Assembly: GCF_001612845.1 (NCBI RefSeq)
Contig: NZ_BDBF01000009.1
Location: 124,001 to 188,000, forward strand
Direction of reading: 5' to 3'
DNA: 64,000 bases
Origin: Nocardia elegans NBRC 108235
GTDB lineage: Bacteria > Actinomycetota > Actinomycetes > Mycobacteriales > Mycobacteriaceae
A program made the position numbers and the translations under genes. This document shows positions 39,060 to 47,292 of the stretch, one piece after another; positions within the stretch are counted from its first letter, which is position 1; each line of letters begins with the position of its first letter. The notes below the pieces were generated by a model that made no database searches, was not told the DNA's origin, and was given only the letters and a program-made list of their open reading frames with translations.

Positions 39060-39809
39060 TCACTGGATCGGGGTGAGACCGATCCCGGAGAGGTGGGGGA
39101 GCGTGGCGGGGGTGTCGCGGCTTGCCAGGAAAGCGACGGGCAGCCCGGCGGGATTACGCCTCATATGGACGTAGGTGATCTTGTCGTGGCGCCGAAGACG
39201 CGCACAGTCTGCCTCGAGTCGCTGGCCGGAGAGGTGGTCATGATCCTGGCGGCAGTGGGCGTAGGAGCGGGCGTCGCGGCGGTTCAGCTCCAACTCCACC
39301 GGCTCGGTGCCGTTTCCGCTGTCGCCGTGCACGATGCCTGGCACTCCGCCCCTCGGCATGCGGACGATGACACCGCGGTGGCGCTCGGGGCCTTCCAGGG
39401 TGGTGGCGGGCTCCCAACGATGGAAGAGGTCTCCCTTCTCGGCCAGGCCGACGCATTTCAGGACGTCCTCGGGCAGGGTGGCGACCAGATGCCGTCGAAA
39501 CATCACCACCCGCCATCGAGCGGCACGCAGGAACGGCACCGGGGGGACCGCCTCGGGGTTCAACACGGCGTAGTAGTTCTCACGGATCGTGAGCGCCCAC
39601 ATCGCGTGGACCCTGTCGGTATATGCCTGCACGGTGAGGGAACGCAGCTCGTTGGACAAGACCGTCGCGCGCAGGTCCCGGCGCATGGCATCGAGATCGG
39701 CGGCGAGGTATCCGCCGTACTCGCGAACGATTCGATCAATGGCCCTGAGACCGCCGTTGGTTACAGCTCGGGCGACGTCATGGTTTCCCTGGCACATTTG
39801 TCGACTCAC
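39060..39809 (-). CDS. Unknown protein in ROK operon
   Basis: 249 residues, soluble, with no membrane segment or known motif. The N-terminal ~100 residues are helical and charged (LRAIDRIVREYGGYLAADLD). The rest is Arg-rich with several His (HRGVIVRMPRGG; AHCRQDHDHL). Its ATG overlaps the stop of the preceding gene by 4 bp, so the two unknown genes are coupled, and the ROK regulator follows after 25 bp. The function is likely tied to the sugar sensed by the ROK proteins, but no family is recognised. Confidence 0.6.
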   Translation of the reverse strand: MSRQMCQGNHDVARAVTNGGLRAIDRIVREYGGYLAADLDAMRRDLRATVLSNELRSLTVQAYTDRVHAMWALTIRENYYAVLNPEAVPPVPFLRAARWRVVMFRRHLVATLPEDVLKCVGLAEKGDLFHRWEPATTLEGPERHRGVIVRMPRGGVPGIVHGDSGNGTEPVELELNRRDARSYAHCRQDHDHLSGQRLEADCARLRRHDKITYVHMRRNPAGLPVAFLASRDTPATLPHLSGIGLTPIQ

Positions 39810-40219
39810 TCCTCGTACGCACGCAGGGGATCAGGACGGGGTGCCACGTCCATGATCGACGGCAGAAATCCGGTGATCTCGCAGGTCTCAGCATCGATAT
39901 CTCGCTGCGGCAGACCGTGGGGGTGCGCGTTGATATCGACATGCCCCTGGTCTCGGTCCAACCCCTGGGCCGGCGGCGGTCCACTTCGCGCTGCCATCAG
40001 CAGCAGCACCAGGGTTGTGTAGACGGCGATGGCATCGTCGTTGTGTCCGCTGGGGAAATAGAGCTGATAGGCGAATCCCGCTGGGGCGACATGGAGTGCG
40101 ATCAGGAACGCGCGCGCACGCACCATCCCGGGACTGCGCCAGATCAGCGTCCATCCCTTCACCAAATGGACAATCGCCTCGATCAAACGCTGATTGTTGT
40201 CTGCGGATGAATTGATCAT
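39806..40219 (-). CDS. Unknown small protein, first gene of ROK operon
   Basis: 137 residues from the ATG at 40219, with an excellent AAAGGAG site. The N-terminal half contains two hydrophobic stretches (RAFLIALHVAPAGFAYQLYF and DAIAVYTTLVLLLMAARSG) that could be membrane helices. The C-terminal half is hydrophilic and Asp/Pro-rich (DRDQGHVDINAHPHG). No family recognised. It heads the unit of two unknown genes, ROK repressor and ROK kinase. Confidence 0.6.
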   Translation of the reverse strand: MINSSADNNQRLIEAIVHLVKGWTLIWRSPGMVRARAFLIALHVAPAGFAYQLYFPSGHNDDAIAVYTTLVLLLMAARSGPPPAQGLDRDQGHVDINAHPHGLPQRDIDAETCEITGFLPSIMDVAPRPDPLRAYEE

Positions 40220-40288
40220 GAGAATGGCTCCTTTCGTAGGCGCAGGTGTGGTGACCCACGTTTTGCCCACTGAAAGGAGAAACCAGCG

Positions 40289-40528
40289 ATGACCCTGGAC
40301 GTGTGTTACGTGCGAGGCCACCCGAACTTGCGGGGACCTCCGATAGAACACACGCTACGTAAAGGTCGGCCGTTATGGCAAGGCATAAGCGAGGTAGAAC
40401 GTTCGGATCCTGAACAAACTCCTGTCCGGGCATCAAGGTCAAAACGTGCAAACGTCCCCCGAAGAAAACGGAAACCGGTAGGTATTTTAGAAATTTCAGC
40501 AGGTCAGAGTGCCTACAGGATCGAATGA
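40289..40528 (+). CDS. Possible small basic protein
   Basis: 79 codons, basic at the C-terminal half (SKRANVPRRKRKPVG). The only support is a very good ribosome binding site, AAAGGAGA, 8 nt before the ATG, and its position divergent from the ROK operon. No family is recognised, and it may be a leader or chance frame. Confidence 0.35.
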   Translation: MTLDVCYVRGHPNLRGPPIEHTLRKGRPLWQGISEVERSDPEQTPVRASRSKRANVPRRKRKPVGILEISAGQSAYRIE

Positions 40529-40756
40529 CTGCCGCGGACTCCCAGGCGTGATACGGGACGATTCGGAATGTTGTGAACCCTGCAGCCGGTCCGGTGGTGG
40601 CAAAAAGCTATGTCAAGACCCGTGGATTCCGCTGGCCTCGAGCACCGGCTCTGCCCCTAATTCGTAGAATGTCCGGCTCGGGCGCGTGGGAGTGATATTT
40701 TCCATCGCGAACGTTTCGCACGTAAAAAGCCAACCGTCCAGTACTTCAGCGTTGCT
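40529..40756. other. Intergenic, no gene seen
   Basis: Nothing supported. It leads into a decayed recombinase gene. Confidence 0.4.
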
Positions 40757-40950
40757 TATTTGGTGATGGCGGCCCTTCCGAGTTCGGGTAGGTGCTTGTA
40801 TAGCGTTGACCGCGACACCCCAGCAGCCGCGCGATCGAGGGCACCGACCAGCGCGGCGAATCCATGGAACACCTCAAGCGCCTGCCGGCGGTCGCGGTGC
40901 CGAGGGGCCTCGTGCAGGGTCACAGACCGGTTGCTGAGGTCAGCCTCCGA
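40757..40950 (-). pseudogene. Decayed serine resolvase C-terminus with internal deletion
   Basis: One frame gives RSVTLHEAPRHRDRRQALEVFH and GFAALV, matching the resolvase segment that reads LHEALDTTTPGGRLVFHVFAALAEF in the 34-kb copy. After a deletion, another frame gives VSRSTLYKHLPELGRAAITK and a stop, the C-terminal helix-turn-helix and tail. One G is missing in the LLG-VSRS turn. This is a second Tn3-type resolvase relic in the window. Confidence 0.65.
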
Positions 40951-40954
40951 TTCC

Positions 40955-41030
40955 GCGCACTAATCGGAGGTCAGCCGCACAGGGCACTCCGTCCGGCGGC
41001 GGGCATATCAAGATCGAATCCGAGATCTAT
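40955..41030. repeat. Dispersed repeat, copy 2
   Basis: Aligns with 30650-30730 (see there). It directly follows the resolvase relic. The remaining bases up to 41287 contain no supported gene. Confidence 0.45.
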
Positions 41031-41287
41031 TCTCCGACATCGAACATCGCGGGTGTATCGCCGACCCGACCGTTCAGCAATGCCGCGTTCAAGGCACGCG
41101 CTACAGATCCCGGCCTGCGAGACACCCTGCCCCGAAATACACCGCGTACCGGGGTCGGCAGCGGGGTTTCGGGCGTGGGAGCTTGTTTCGACCGGTTGCG
41201 GTGGCCGGGAAGGGGTTTGGGCGTAAAGTGCGCGGTCGGGGTGGTTGCCGGTTCGTCGGCCCGCCGGGGCAGGGAGGGATTCTGCGC

Positions 41288-41752
41288 ATGTTGGAGACGA
41301 TTCCGCAGATTGTGGCCGACGCGGTCGCTGCGGGGGCTGCGGCGGGGTTGAAGGACACGGCCAAGCTCGCGGTCAAGGACGCGTATAAGCAGCTGAAGAA
41401 CTTGGTCACCGGCCGGTACGGGCAGGTCGATGTGACCGCGGTGGAGCAGCGCCCCGCCTCGGAGCATAGGCGCAGCGAGCTGGCCGAGGACCTGACCGCC
41501 GCCGGCGCCGGCGGTGATACCGAGCTGCTGGCCGCGGCTCAAGCGCTGCTGGCCGCTGTGCGTGCGCATGAGGCCGCCGCCGGTGTGGCGGTGGGGGTGG
41601 ATCTTGAACGGGTGCAGGCCGCCGCGCTGCGGGTGCGGGAGGTCGAATCCACCGGCACCGCAATCCGTGTCGTCGACGGCCGCTTCGACGGCGACATCGA
41701 CCTCGGCTCGATACGCGCGGGCCGGCAGGACCCTCCTCCGGCGCACCGGTAA
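41288..41752 (+). CDS. Small helical protein preceding NB-ARC gene
   Basis: 154 residues from the ATG at 41288. An Ala-rich helical N-terminus (IVADAVAAGAAAGLKDTAKL) is followed by long helices with Ala/Leu repeats. It ends in a short beta-type motif, AIRVVDGRFDGDIDLGSI. This architecture, a small helical protein with a short C-terminal motif next to an NB-ARC gene, recalls actinobacterial NLR-like pairs where effector and sensor are linked by an amyloid signalling motif. That link is only suggestive here. The NB-ARC gene begins 75 bp later. Confidence 0.6.
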   Translation: MLETIPQIVADAVAAGAAAGLKDTAKLAVKDAYKQLKNLVTGRYGQVDVTAVEQRPASEHRRSELAEDLTAAGAGGDTELLAAAQALLAAVRAHEAAAGVAVGVDLERVQAAALRVREVESTGTAIRVVDGRFDGDIDLGSIRAGRQDPPPAHR

Positions 41753-41826
41753 CCCCCGCCCCGGCCGCGCCACCACCCTCCCGGGGAACACCGCACACTC
41801 CCGGTGGCGCAGACGCTGCACAGACT

Positions 41827-42720
41827 GTGGCGGATGCCGGCTGGGCCGGGCTGGTGTCGATGTCCGGAGTATCCGCCGGCGGCAACATCCACACCAGCGT
41901 CACCCAGGTCCTCGCGGCCGCCACGACCACGGCAGCGGGCCGGGTGGTAGGCCGGATCCCCACGCTGCCAGCACATTTCGTGTTCCGCCGCGAGTTCGAG
42001 GCGCTCGCTAAGCGGGTGGCGGCCTCGCCGGTGACTGCGGTGGTGACCGGGATGCGCGGTGTCGGGAAAACCCAGCTCGCCGCTGCCTACGCCCGCGCCG
42101 TGCTCACCACCGGCGACTGCGGCCTGGTGGGCTGGATCGACGCTGACACCGCCGGCACCCTGCTGGAAGGCCTCGCCGCGGTCGCCGAACAGCAAGGGGT
42201 GGCCGATCCCGACGGGGACTCCTACCGCTCGGCGATCCGGTTGCGCGATTACCTCAGCGACTCCACCCGTACAGGGCTGTTGGTGTTCGACAACGCCACC
42301 GACCCCGACCGGCTCAGCGAATTCCTTCCCGTCCTCGGTGCCACGAAGGTAGTGATCACCAGCACCGACCACGACTTCACCAGTCTGGGCGCCGCACTCG
42401 ATTTGGAGGTCTACGACAGGGCTGTATCCGTGCGCTACTTGCACGACGCCACCGGCCACCGCGCCACCCCGCCCGATGATGCCGGTGCCGGCGAGATCGC
42501 GGAAGATCTGGGGGATCTGCCGCTGGCACTGGCCCAGGCCGCCGCCACCATCACCGCCCGTCGGCTGGACTACACCACCTACCGGCAGTTGCTGACCGGG
42601 CCGCTGCCGCGTGCGCTCACCCGCCGCAGAGGCGACCCGCACCGTTTGCGGGTGGACACCGCGATCCTGCTGTCGATCGAAACCACCGGAGGTCCCTGGT
42701 CTGCGGGCCGAGGCACCCGA
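41827..42720 (+). pseudogene. Truncated NB-ARC (STAND) ATPase
   Basis: NB-ARC NTPase domain: P-loop GMRGVGKTQLAAAYARAV (residues 75-92), Walker B LLVFDNATD (~146-155), and the GxP-type motif DLPLALAQAAATI (~235). It fits antigen-receptor-like STAND proteins of bacterial immunity. The N-terminus has a short motif, VSAGGNIHTSVTQV, that may pair with the C-terminal motif of the gene before. Homology ends near 42690, and the frame then runs antisense over an HxlR relic, so the C-terminal sensor repeats are missing. The ATPase is likely non-functional as a sensor. Confidence 0.7.
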
Positions 42721-42762
42721 GAGCACCGACGAAACCGACCCCACCGCACAGGACGCGGAGCG

Positions 42763-43047
42763 CTAGGCCCTGGCCGACTTCTGTCGACCGACGCCGGTCA
42801 GCTCGTGCTTGCGTCGGCTGGCGGCGACGTCTTCGTGATGGCTGGCCGCCCAGCCCGCGAGCGTCATCACGGCATCGAGGAGCGACCGTCCCAGCGGGGT
42901 CAGGTCGTACTCGACCCGGGGCGGCACCTCGGCGTAGGCCGTGCGGGTGAGCAGCCCGTCGCGCTCCAGGGCCTTCAGCGTCACCGTGAGCATCCGCTGC
43001 GAGATGCCCGGGATGCTGAGCAGGTGGATCGAATGACGATTCGTTGC
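42763..43047 (-). pseudogene. HxlR-family regulator, N-terminally truncated
   Basis: The frame gives SIPGISQRMLTVTLKALERD, then DGLLTRTAYAEVPPRVEYDL and TPLGRSLLDAVMTLAGWA, the C-terminal two-thirds of an HxlR winged helix. The start with the conserved Cys and GGKW motif is absent; upstream sequence (ATNRHSIH) does not match. The ATG at 42993 could start a 76-residue fragment. Confidence 0.65.
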
Positions 43048-43497
43048 GGGACCGGTGAACGCGCGGGTGTCGTTCCGAGCGAAGGAGAGTCCTTTGCATC
43101 AAGTGTCACGCCGAATTCGACGTTGTAGGACGCGAGACGAGGTGACTCCGGTGTGTTGGGTGAGCGCGCCGCCAAACGCCACGCGATTTTTCTCGCTGAG
43201 TGGGATTCTCGGCCTTCCTCGGATTGGTCGCCGACGACACTGGGCGCGATCGAGTTGCTGAAGACAGGAGCGGGCGACTCACTGCGCGTGTTCGTGCGGA
43301 CCCGGCCGAAGTCCGATCGGCGTTCCGGTGTACTCGTACCGGACCGTCGTCCCCCTTGCGGCGCGGACGCATGGCGGTTATCGACAACTGCCCAGTTGAC
43401 GAGGCTGCACCGATTTCTCGGCGTTGCCGATCAGCGGCGAGTTCGTAGTTGTAACACGCGGAATTGCATCGCCGGCCTCAATGAAGAGGAGAGAACA
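43048..43497. other. Intergenic between HxlR relic and flavoprotein
   Basis: About 450 bp. The flavoprotein frame is open from 43153 but the first 115 codons look non-coding. No other gene is seen. Confidence 0.4.
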
Positions 43498-44970
43498 ATG
43501 TCGGACGTCGGGAGTGTTCGCCCCGAGCACGCTGCTGCGATTGCCGAATGGGATTACGAAGCCGACGTGGTCGTCGTCGGGTACGGCGTTGCGGGTGCGA
43601 GTGCGGCGATCGAGGCAGCTCGTGCGGGCGCGGACGTCTTGGTGCTGGAGCGCACCGGTGGCTGGGGTGGTGCGGCGGCGCTCTCGGGTGGATTCATCTA
43701 TCTCGGCGGAGGCATGGCGTTGCAGAAGGCCCTCGGCTTCGAGGACACCCCCGAGAACATGGAGAAGTACATGACGGCCGCGTTCGGCCCGGGGGTCGAC
43801 GAGTCGAAGGTCCATGATTATTGTCAGGGCAGCGTCGAGCACTTCGATTGGCTTGTTGCCCAAGGTGTCCCGTTCAAAGAGGAGTTCTGGGGTGAACCGG
43901 GCTGGGAACCCCCGACGGATCAGGGCCTGATGTACTCCGGCGGCGAGAACGCCGCGCCGTACAACACCATCGCGACCCCGGCACCGCGTGGACACCTCCC
44001 ACAGATGGCCAACAAGCGCACCGGTGAAAAAGGTGGCGGTTTCATGCTGATGAAGCCGCTCACCGACATGGCCGAGTCGCTGGGCGTGCGCGCCGAATAT
44101 GATTTGCGCCTGCGGCGCTTGATCACCGATGACGCTGGTCGCGTCGCCGGGGTGGTCGCGAGGCGCTACGGGAAGGATGTGCACGTTCGTGCGCGGCGCG
44201 GCGTCGTGCTGGCGACCGGGAGTTTCGCCTTCAACGAGCAGATGGTGAAGACCTACGTGCCCGTCCTGACCGATAAGGCGGCGTCGGCCGTCGAAGAACA
44301 TGACGGGATCGGCATCCGGGTTGCGCAGGCGCTTGGGGCTGATTTGGCCCACATGGACGCGATCGAGGTCGCGCTCTTCGCCGATCCGCAGATGGTGGCG
44401 CGCGGGATTTTCGTCAACGCACGAGGCCAGCGTTTCCTCGCCGAGGATACGTACGGCGGTTTCATGGGCCAAGAGGTGCTGATGCGCCAGAATAACCAGG
44501 CATTTCTTATCATTGATGAGATCGCGCTGGAAGAGGCGCGGAATACCCGCTCCAGCACTGCGGGGATGCGGAATGAGCCGCCGGCGTGGGTCGCCGAGTC
44601 CGTCGAAGAACTGGAATCGGAGATGGGTTTTCCCACGGGTGTTTTGCAGGCGACCGTGGATGTCTACAACCGTCATGCCAAGGAGGGCGTGGACCCCGTG
44701 CTGGGCAAGAAACCGGAGTGGGTCAAGCCGATCGGGACGCCGCTGGCGGCCTACGACTTGAGCAACCGCACCGGCGGGTTCACTCTCGGCGGATTGAAGA
44801 CCGATCTCGATTCCCGCGTGTTGCATGTTTCTGGTGACCCCATCCCTGGTCTGTTCGCCGCTGGGCGGTGCACCTCGGGCATCTGCGCCGGCGGCTATGC
44901 CAGCGGTGCTTCACTCGGCGACGGCAGCTTCTTCGGCCGCCGCGCCGGGCGCGCAGCTGCCAAGTCCTGA
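43498..44970 (+). CDS. FAD-binding dehydrogenase, 3-ketosteroid-dehydrogenase/fumarate-reductase-like
   Basis: 490 residues from the ATG at 43498 (GAGGAGAG upstream). The FAD fold is ADVVVVGYGVAGASAAIEAA with VLVLERTGGWGGAAALSGGF. Later motifs are RRGVVLATGSFAFNEQMV and the C-terminal FAD motif IPGLFAAGRCTSGICAGGYA then SGASLGDGSFFGRRAG. The family includes ketosteroid delta-1- and delta-4-dehydrogenases and flavocytochrome-like reductases, so a steroid or related substrate is likely. No steroid gene neighbours help. Confidence 0.85.
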   Translation: MSDVGSVRPEHAAAIAEWDYEADVVVVGYGVAGASAAIEAARAGADVLVLERTGGWGGAAALSGGFIYLGGGMALQKALGFEDTPENMEKYMTAAFGPGVDESKVHDYCQGSVEHFDWLVAQGVPFKEEFWGEPGWEPPTDQGLMYSGGENAAPYNTIATPAPRGHLPQMANKRTGEKGGGFMLMKPLTDMAESLGVRAEYDLRLRRLITDDAGRVAGVVARRYGKDVHVRARRGVVLATGSFAFNEQMVKTYVPVLTDKAASAVEEHDGIGIRVAQALGADLAHMDAIEVALFADPQMVARGIFVNARGQRFLAEDTYGGFMGQEVLMRQNNQAFLIIDEIALEEARNTRSSTAGMRNEPPAWVAESVEELESEMGFPTGVLQATVDVYNRHAKEGVDPVLGKKPEWVKPIGTPLAAYDLSNRTGGFTLGGLKTDLDSRVLHVSGDPIPGLFAAGRCTSGICAGGYASGASLGDGSFFGRRAGRAAAKS

Positions 44971-45140
44971 CTGTGCAGAAACACGCATCGGTGGCCCGAC
45001 CATGACTCCCACACGGTCGCCGCGATTCGACGACATCTTCGGCCCGGAGGGCAATAACCCCCCAGGGGACCCGAAGATTTCGATACAGAATTCGACGAGA
45101 GACGGGACGGAGACGGGACAGCGGCCGCGTCCTGACCCCG

Positions 45141-45235
45141 AAAACCGCCTCTCACCAGGCAATCTACAAACTTCGCCCGATAACCAGTTTCATGCTCGGC
45201 GAGATTCGAAGAAAACCCTGGTGAGAGGCGGTTTT
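45141..45235. repeat. Perfect 19-bp inverted repeat, possible miniature element
   Basis: AAAACCGCCTCTCACCAGG (45141-45159) is exactly reverse-complemented at 45217-45235, with 57 bp between. The arms may be the ends of a 95-bp miniature element or the arms of a recombination site. On the + strand the right arm ends in TTTTT, so it could also work as a long-loop terminator. Confidence 0.6.
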
Positions 45236-45450
45236 TGGACCCAATCGGCTAGAAAGGCCGGGTGAGGCGATTCCCATCCTGTAGGTCCTCATCGCATCCC
45301 AATGAGCAACGGGAGAATGACGGGACGGCGACAATACCCCTACGGGGTAAGTGCACGTCCGGGCTGGCGGGTCAGCTTCAATGTCGCGTCGGTCGCATGC
45401 AACGCCGCCCGGGTGATGCCAGTAGGACAGGCTAGTTTTGGGGAGTTGCA

Positions 45451-45478
45451 AGATCTGTGTTGGTAGATCTGTGTTGGT
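45451..45478. repeat. 14-bp tandem duplication
   Basis: AGATCTGTGTTGGT occurs twice head to tail, 45451-45464 and 45465-45478. This could be a replication-slippage product or a scar of element excision. Confidence 0.6.
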
Positions 45479-45654
45479 AATACGCCTGGGCGGGGTACCG
45501 GCGCGTCGCGCTTCGGCACGCCGATGAATTTTTTCGAACAGCAATCTTTCAGCAAATCAATCGGAGTCTGCCTGGCGGCGGCGATTGGTGCATTGGAGCC
45601 CACCTACCTCGCACGCGCGAGTCGCTGGTTTGAAACCGGCTGGGACCACTTTTG

Positions 45655-46010
45655 CGCAGGTCAGTCGTGGAGATGAAGTGTTCGACTGCGCTGATGCCTC
45701 CGCGTGAGGCCCGATTGGTGTGTGCGGTGGAGCGGATGGTGTGGGATCGCCTCGAGGTCCGGTTTGGTGACCTGGTCCAATCTGCGGTCGCCCCAGTGGA
45801 GTTCGAGACGGTTCAGATGGGTGCCGTAGGTGCGTCGCGTGCCTGCTTCGAGGGTGGCGCGGACTGCGGGGACGATCTCGGCGAATGTAGGCACGTTCGT
45901 GGCCGGGCGACGAGGTCTGCGGGTGACAGGCCCATCTGCGTGAGCAGCAGGCGCGCGGCGGCGATGGTATCGCTCGTGGTGGCTGCTGTGTTCGGAGCGC
46001 CCATGATCAC
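45655..46010 (-). pseudogene. Tyrosine integrase remnant, N-terminal part
   Basis: Frames together give AAARLLLTQMGLSPADLVAR, then VPTFAEIVPAVRATLEAGTR, RTYGTHLNRLELHWGDRRLD and a shifted RASRGGISAVEHFIS. This is the N-terminal and core-binding region of the same integrase family as the relic at 30.2-30.5 kb. At least two frameshifts are present and the catalytic domain is missing. Its start overlaps the end of the AbrB-like relic, as in intact elements. Confidence 0.65.
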
Positions 46011-46250
46011 CGATCCAGAAGGGGCAGTTGGGCGGACAGGAGCCTGCCTATGGCAGCGGGCGGATGGATCAGGAGATGTTTGTGACTGCGGCGTCCCGTC
46101 AATAGGACCGCTCGCCGATGAGGAGGCCGACTCTGCGCCGTTGCCGGAACGGGATGCGGAAATAGCCGTCGGCGGTGACCTGGACGGGTCCGTCGTCGGC
46201 CGGGCCGACGAACAGGATGCCGTCCAGGGGCTGTATCTGTAGGTGTGTCC
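46007..46250 (-). pseudogene. AbrB/SpoVT-like protein remnant
   Basis: One frame reads HLQIQPLDGILFVGPADDGP then VQVTADGYFRIPFRQRRRVG and LLIGERSY before a stop. The next frame supplies SLIHPPAAIGRLLSAQLP-type sequence (LIHPPAAIGRLL). Together they match the small swapped-hairpin AbrB proteins that precede integrases in actinobacterial elements. One frameshift near 46098 breaks the gene. Confidence 0.55.
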
Positions 46251-46257
46251 CCGGCGT

Positions 46258-46527
46258 TCAGTTCAGGGCTGTCATGACGTATCGGTCGAGGACTCTGCCG
46301 ACCTCGCCGAGAGCGCATACGCCACATAGGATGTCGTCGATGGGGGCCGGTTCCGGCTCTGCCGATTTCGGCAGGGGGCCGCGAATCAGTTGTTCCAGTG
46401 GTGCCTGTGGGGGAATCAGCGTTGGGATCACCGTCGCCCACCGATCATCCCGAGTGTCCGGACGGGCAGCGTTGTCTGGAGCCGATCCTGGCGGATCTGC
46501 CAATAGTTTCCGCAGGTGGGTGCGCAT
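46258..46527 (-). CDS. Small hypothetical protein upstream of AbrB relic
   Basis: 89 codons, ending ILCGVCALGEVGRVLDRYVM with two Cys in CGVC. It lies just upstream of the AbrB and integrase relics on the same strand and may belong to the same dead element. No family recognised. Confidence 0.4.
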   Translation of the reverse strand: MRTHLRKLLADPPGSAPDNAARPDTRDDRWATVIPTLIPPQAPLEQLIRGPLPKSAEPEPAPIDDILCGVCALGEVGRVLDRYVMTALN

Positions 46528-46603
46528 TTTCCCAGGTCACCTCCGTGTGTTCGAGTGCGCTCGAACACACGGCACGCAAATCAGGCAGATCTACCGGGAA
46601 ACG

Positions 46604-47161
46604 GTGCACCTAAGAGGACCTCTTTCAAACCGTGAAGGTTTGAAAGAGCCCGCTTTGGTACGCCTAATCGGAACGCTTTCAAACACGCCGCGACCCCTGG
46701 AGCGGCTCATCGCCAAACTCGGTGAGCAGCCTGCTGGCGCTCAACGCACGAAGCTCGTACACAAGGTGACGTCGGCGAAACGTGAGCGACGGTCGTACAA
46801 GCCGAACCGAAAATTATCGCCGGAAGAGATACAGAATCTGGTTGCGCAGTACGAAGCTGGGTCGTCGATCGCTGATCTCGCTCGCCTGTTCGGAATGCAT
46901 ACGCAAACGGTTGACGCTCATCTGAAACGGCAGGGCGTAGAGAAACACTGGGCCTTCAGGCTGTCCTCTGAACAGGTCGATAAGGCAGTAGAGCTGTATG
47001 CCAATGGCTGGTCGACGATTGAAATCGCCAAGGAATTCAATATCACCACCAACACTGCCAACAGGAGCCTTATCCGCGCGGGCGTGACTCTGCGTAGTGC
47101 ACGCGAGGGTCGATGGTACACGAAACGTAAGACAACGCGCCTCAAGAAAAGGAATAGCTGA
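46604..47161 (+). CDS. Double helix-turn-helix protein
   Basis: About 185 residues. Two resolvase-type HTH units: LSPEEIQNLVAQYEAGSSIA with DLARLFGMHTQTVDAHLKRQ, and LSSEQVDKAVELYANGWSTI with EIAKEFNITTNTANRSLIRA. The C-terminus is very basic (KRKTTRLKKRNS). It may be a recombination accessory or regulatory factor of a mobile element. The GTG at 46604 is the earliest plausible start; the frame is open far upstream, but there it runs antisense over other genes. It marks the left edge of the defence island. Confidence 0.7.
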   Translation: MHLRGPLSNREGLKEPALVRLIGTLSNTPRPLERLIAKLGEQPAGAQRTKLVHKVTSAKRERRSYKPNRKLSPEEIQNLVAQYEAGSSIADLARLFGMHTQTVDAHLKRQGVEKHWAFRLSSEQVDKAVELYANGWSTIEIAKEFNITTNTANRSLIRAGVTLRSAREGRWYTKRKTTRLKKRNS

Positions 47162-47292
47162 TCGACCAGGCCCCGGCTGAGCAGTAGCGATCCCTTACTG
47201 CTCAGCCTGATTTCCTCGGTCGCAGCCCCTATGTGATGTCTTCCAGAAGGTGATGCCCGATCAGCACCTGCCTATCTACAATTTGGGATACG

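Larger units (their letters stand above)
44971..45654. other. Intergenic with repeats
   Basis: About 680 bp without a supported gene. It contains a perfect 19-bp inverted repeat (45141-45235), GACGGGACGG at 45101-45110 and again at 45319-45328 (one on each side of the inverted repeat), and a 14-bp tandem duplication (45451-45478). Confidence 0.5.

Noticed and set aside
43153-43497. N-terminal extension of the steroid-dehydrogenase-like flavoprotein
   Set aside because: The frame is open, but the ATG at 43498 has a good ribosome binding site and begins just before the FAD fold; the extension has no family features.
45610-45645. tRNA-like 3' end (GGTTTGAAACC with a following GGGACCA) next to an integrase relic
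   Set aside because: The T-loop lacks the conserved C and no matching 5' acceptor strand or D/anticodon arms exist upstream, so it is not a tRNA gene; a worn attachment site cannot be shown.
46175-46603. N-terminal extension of the double-HTH protein
   Set aside because: This part runs antisense to the AbrB-like relic and small gene, and its translation is Ser/Arg/Pro-rich without pattern.
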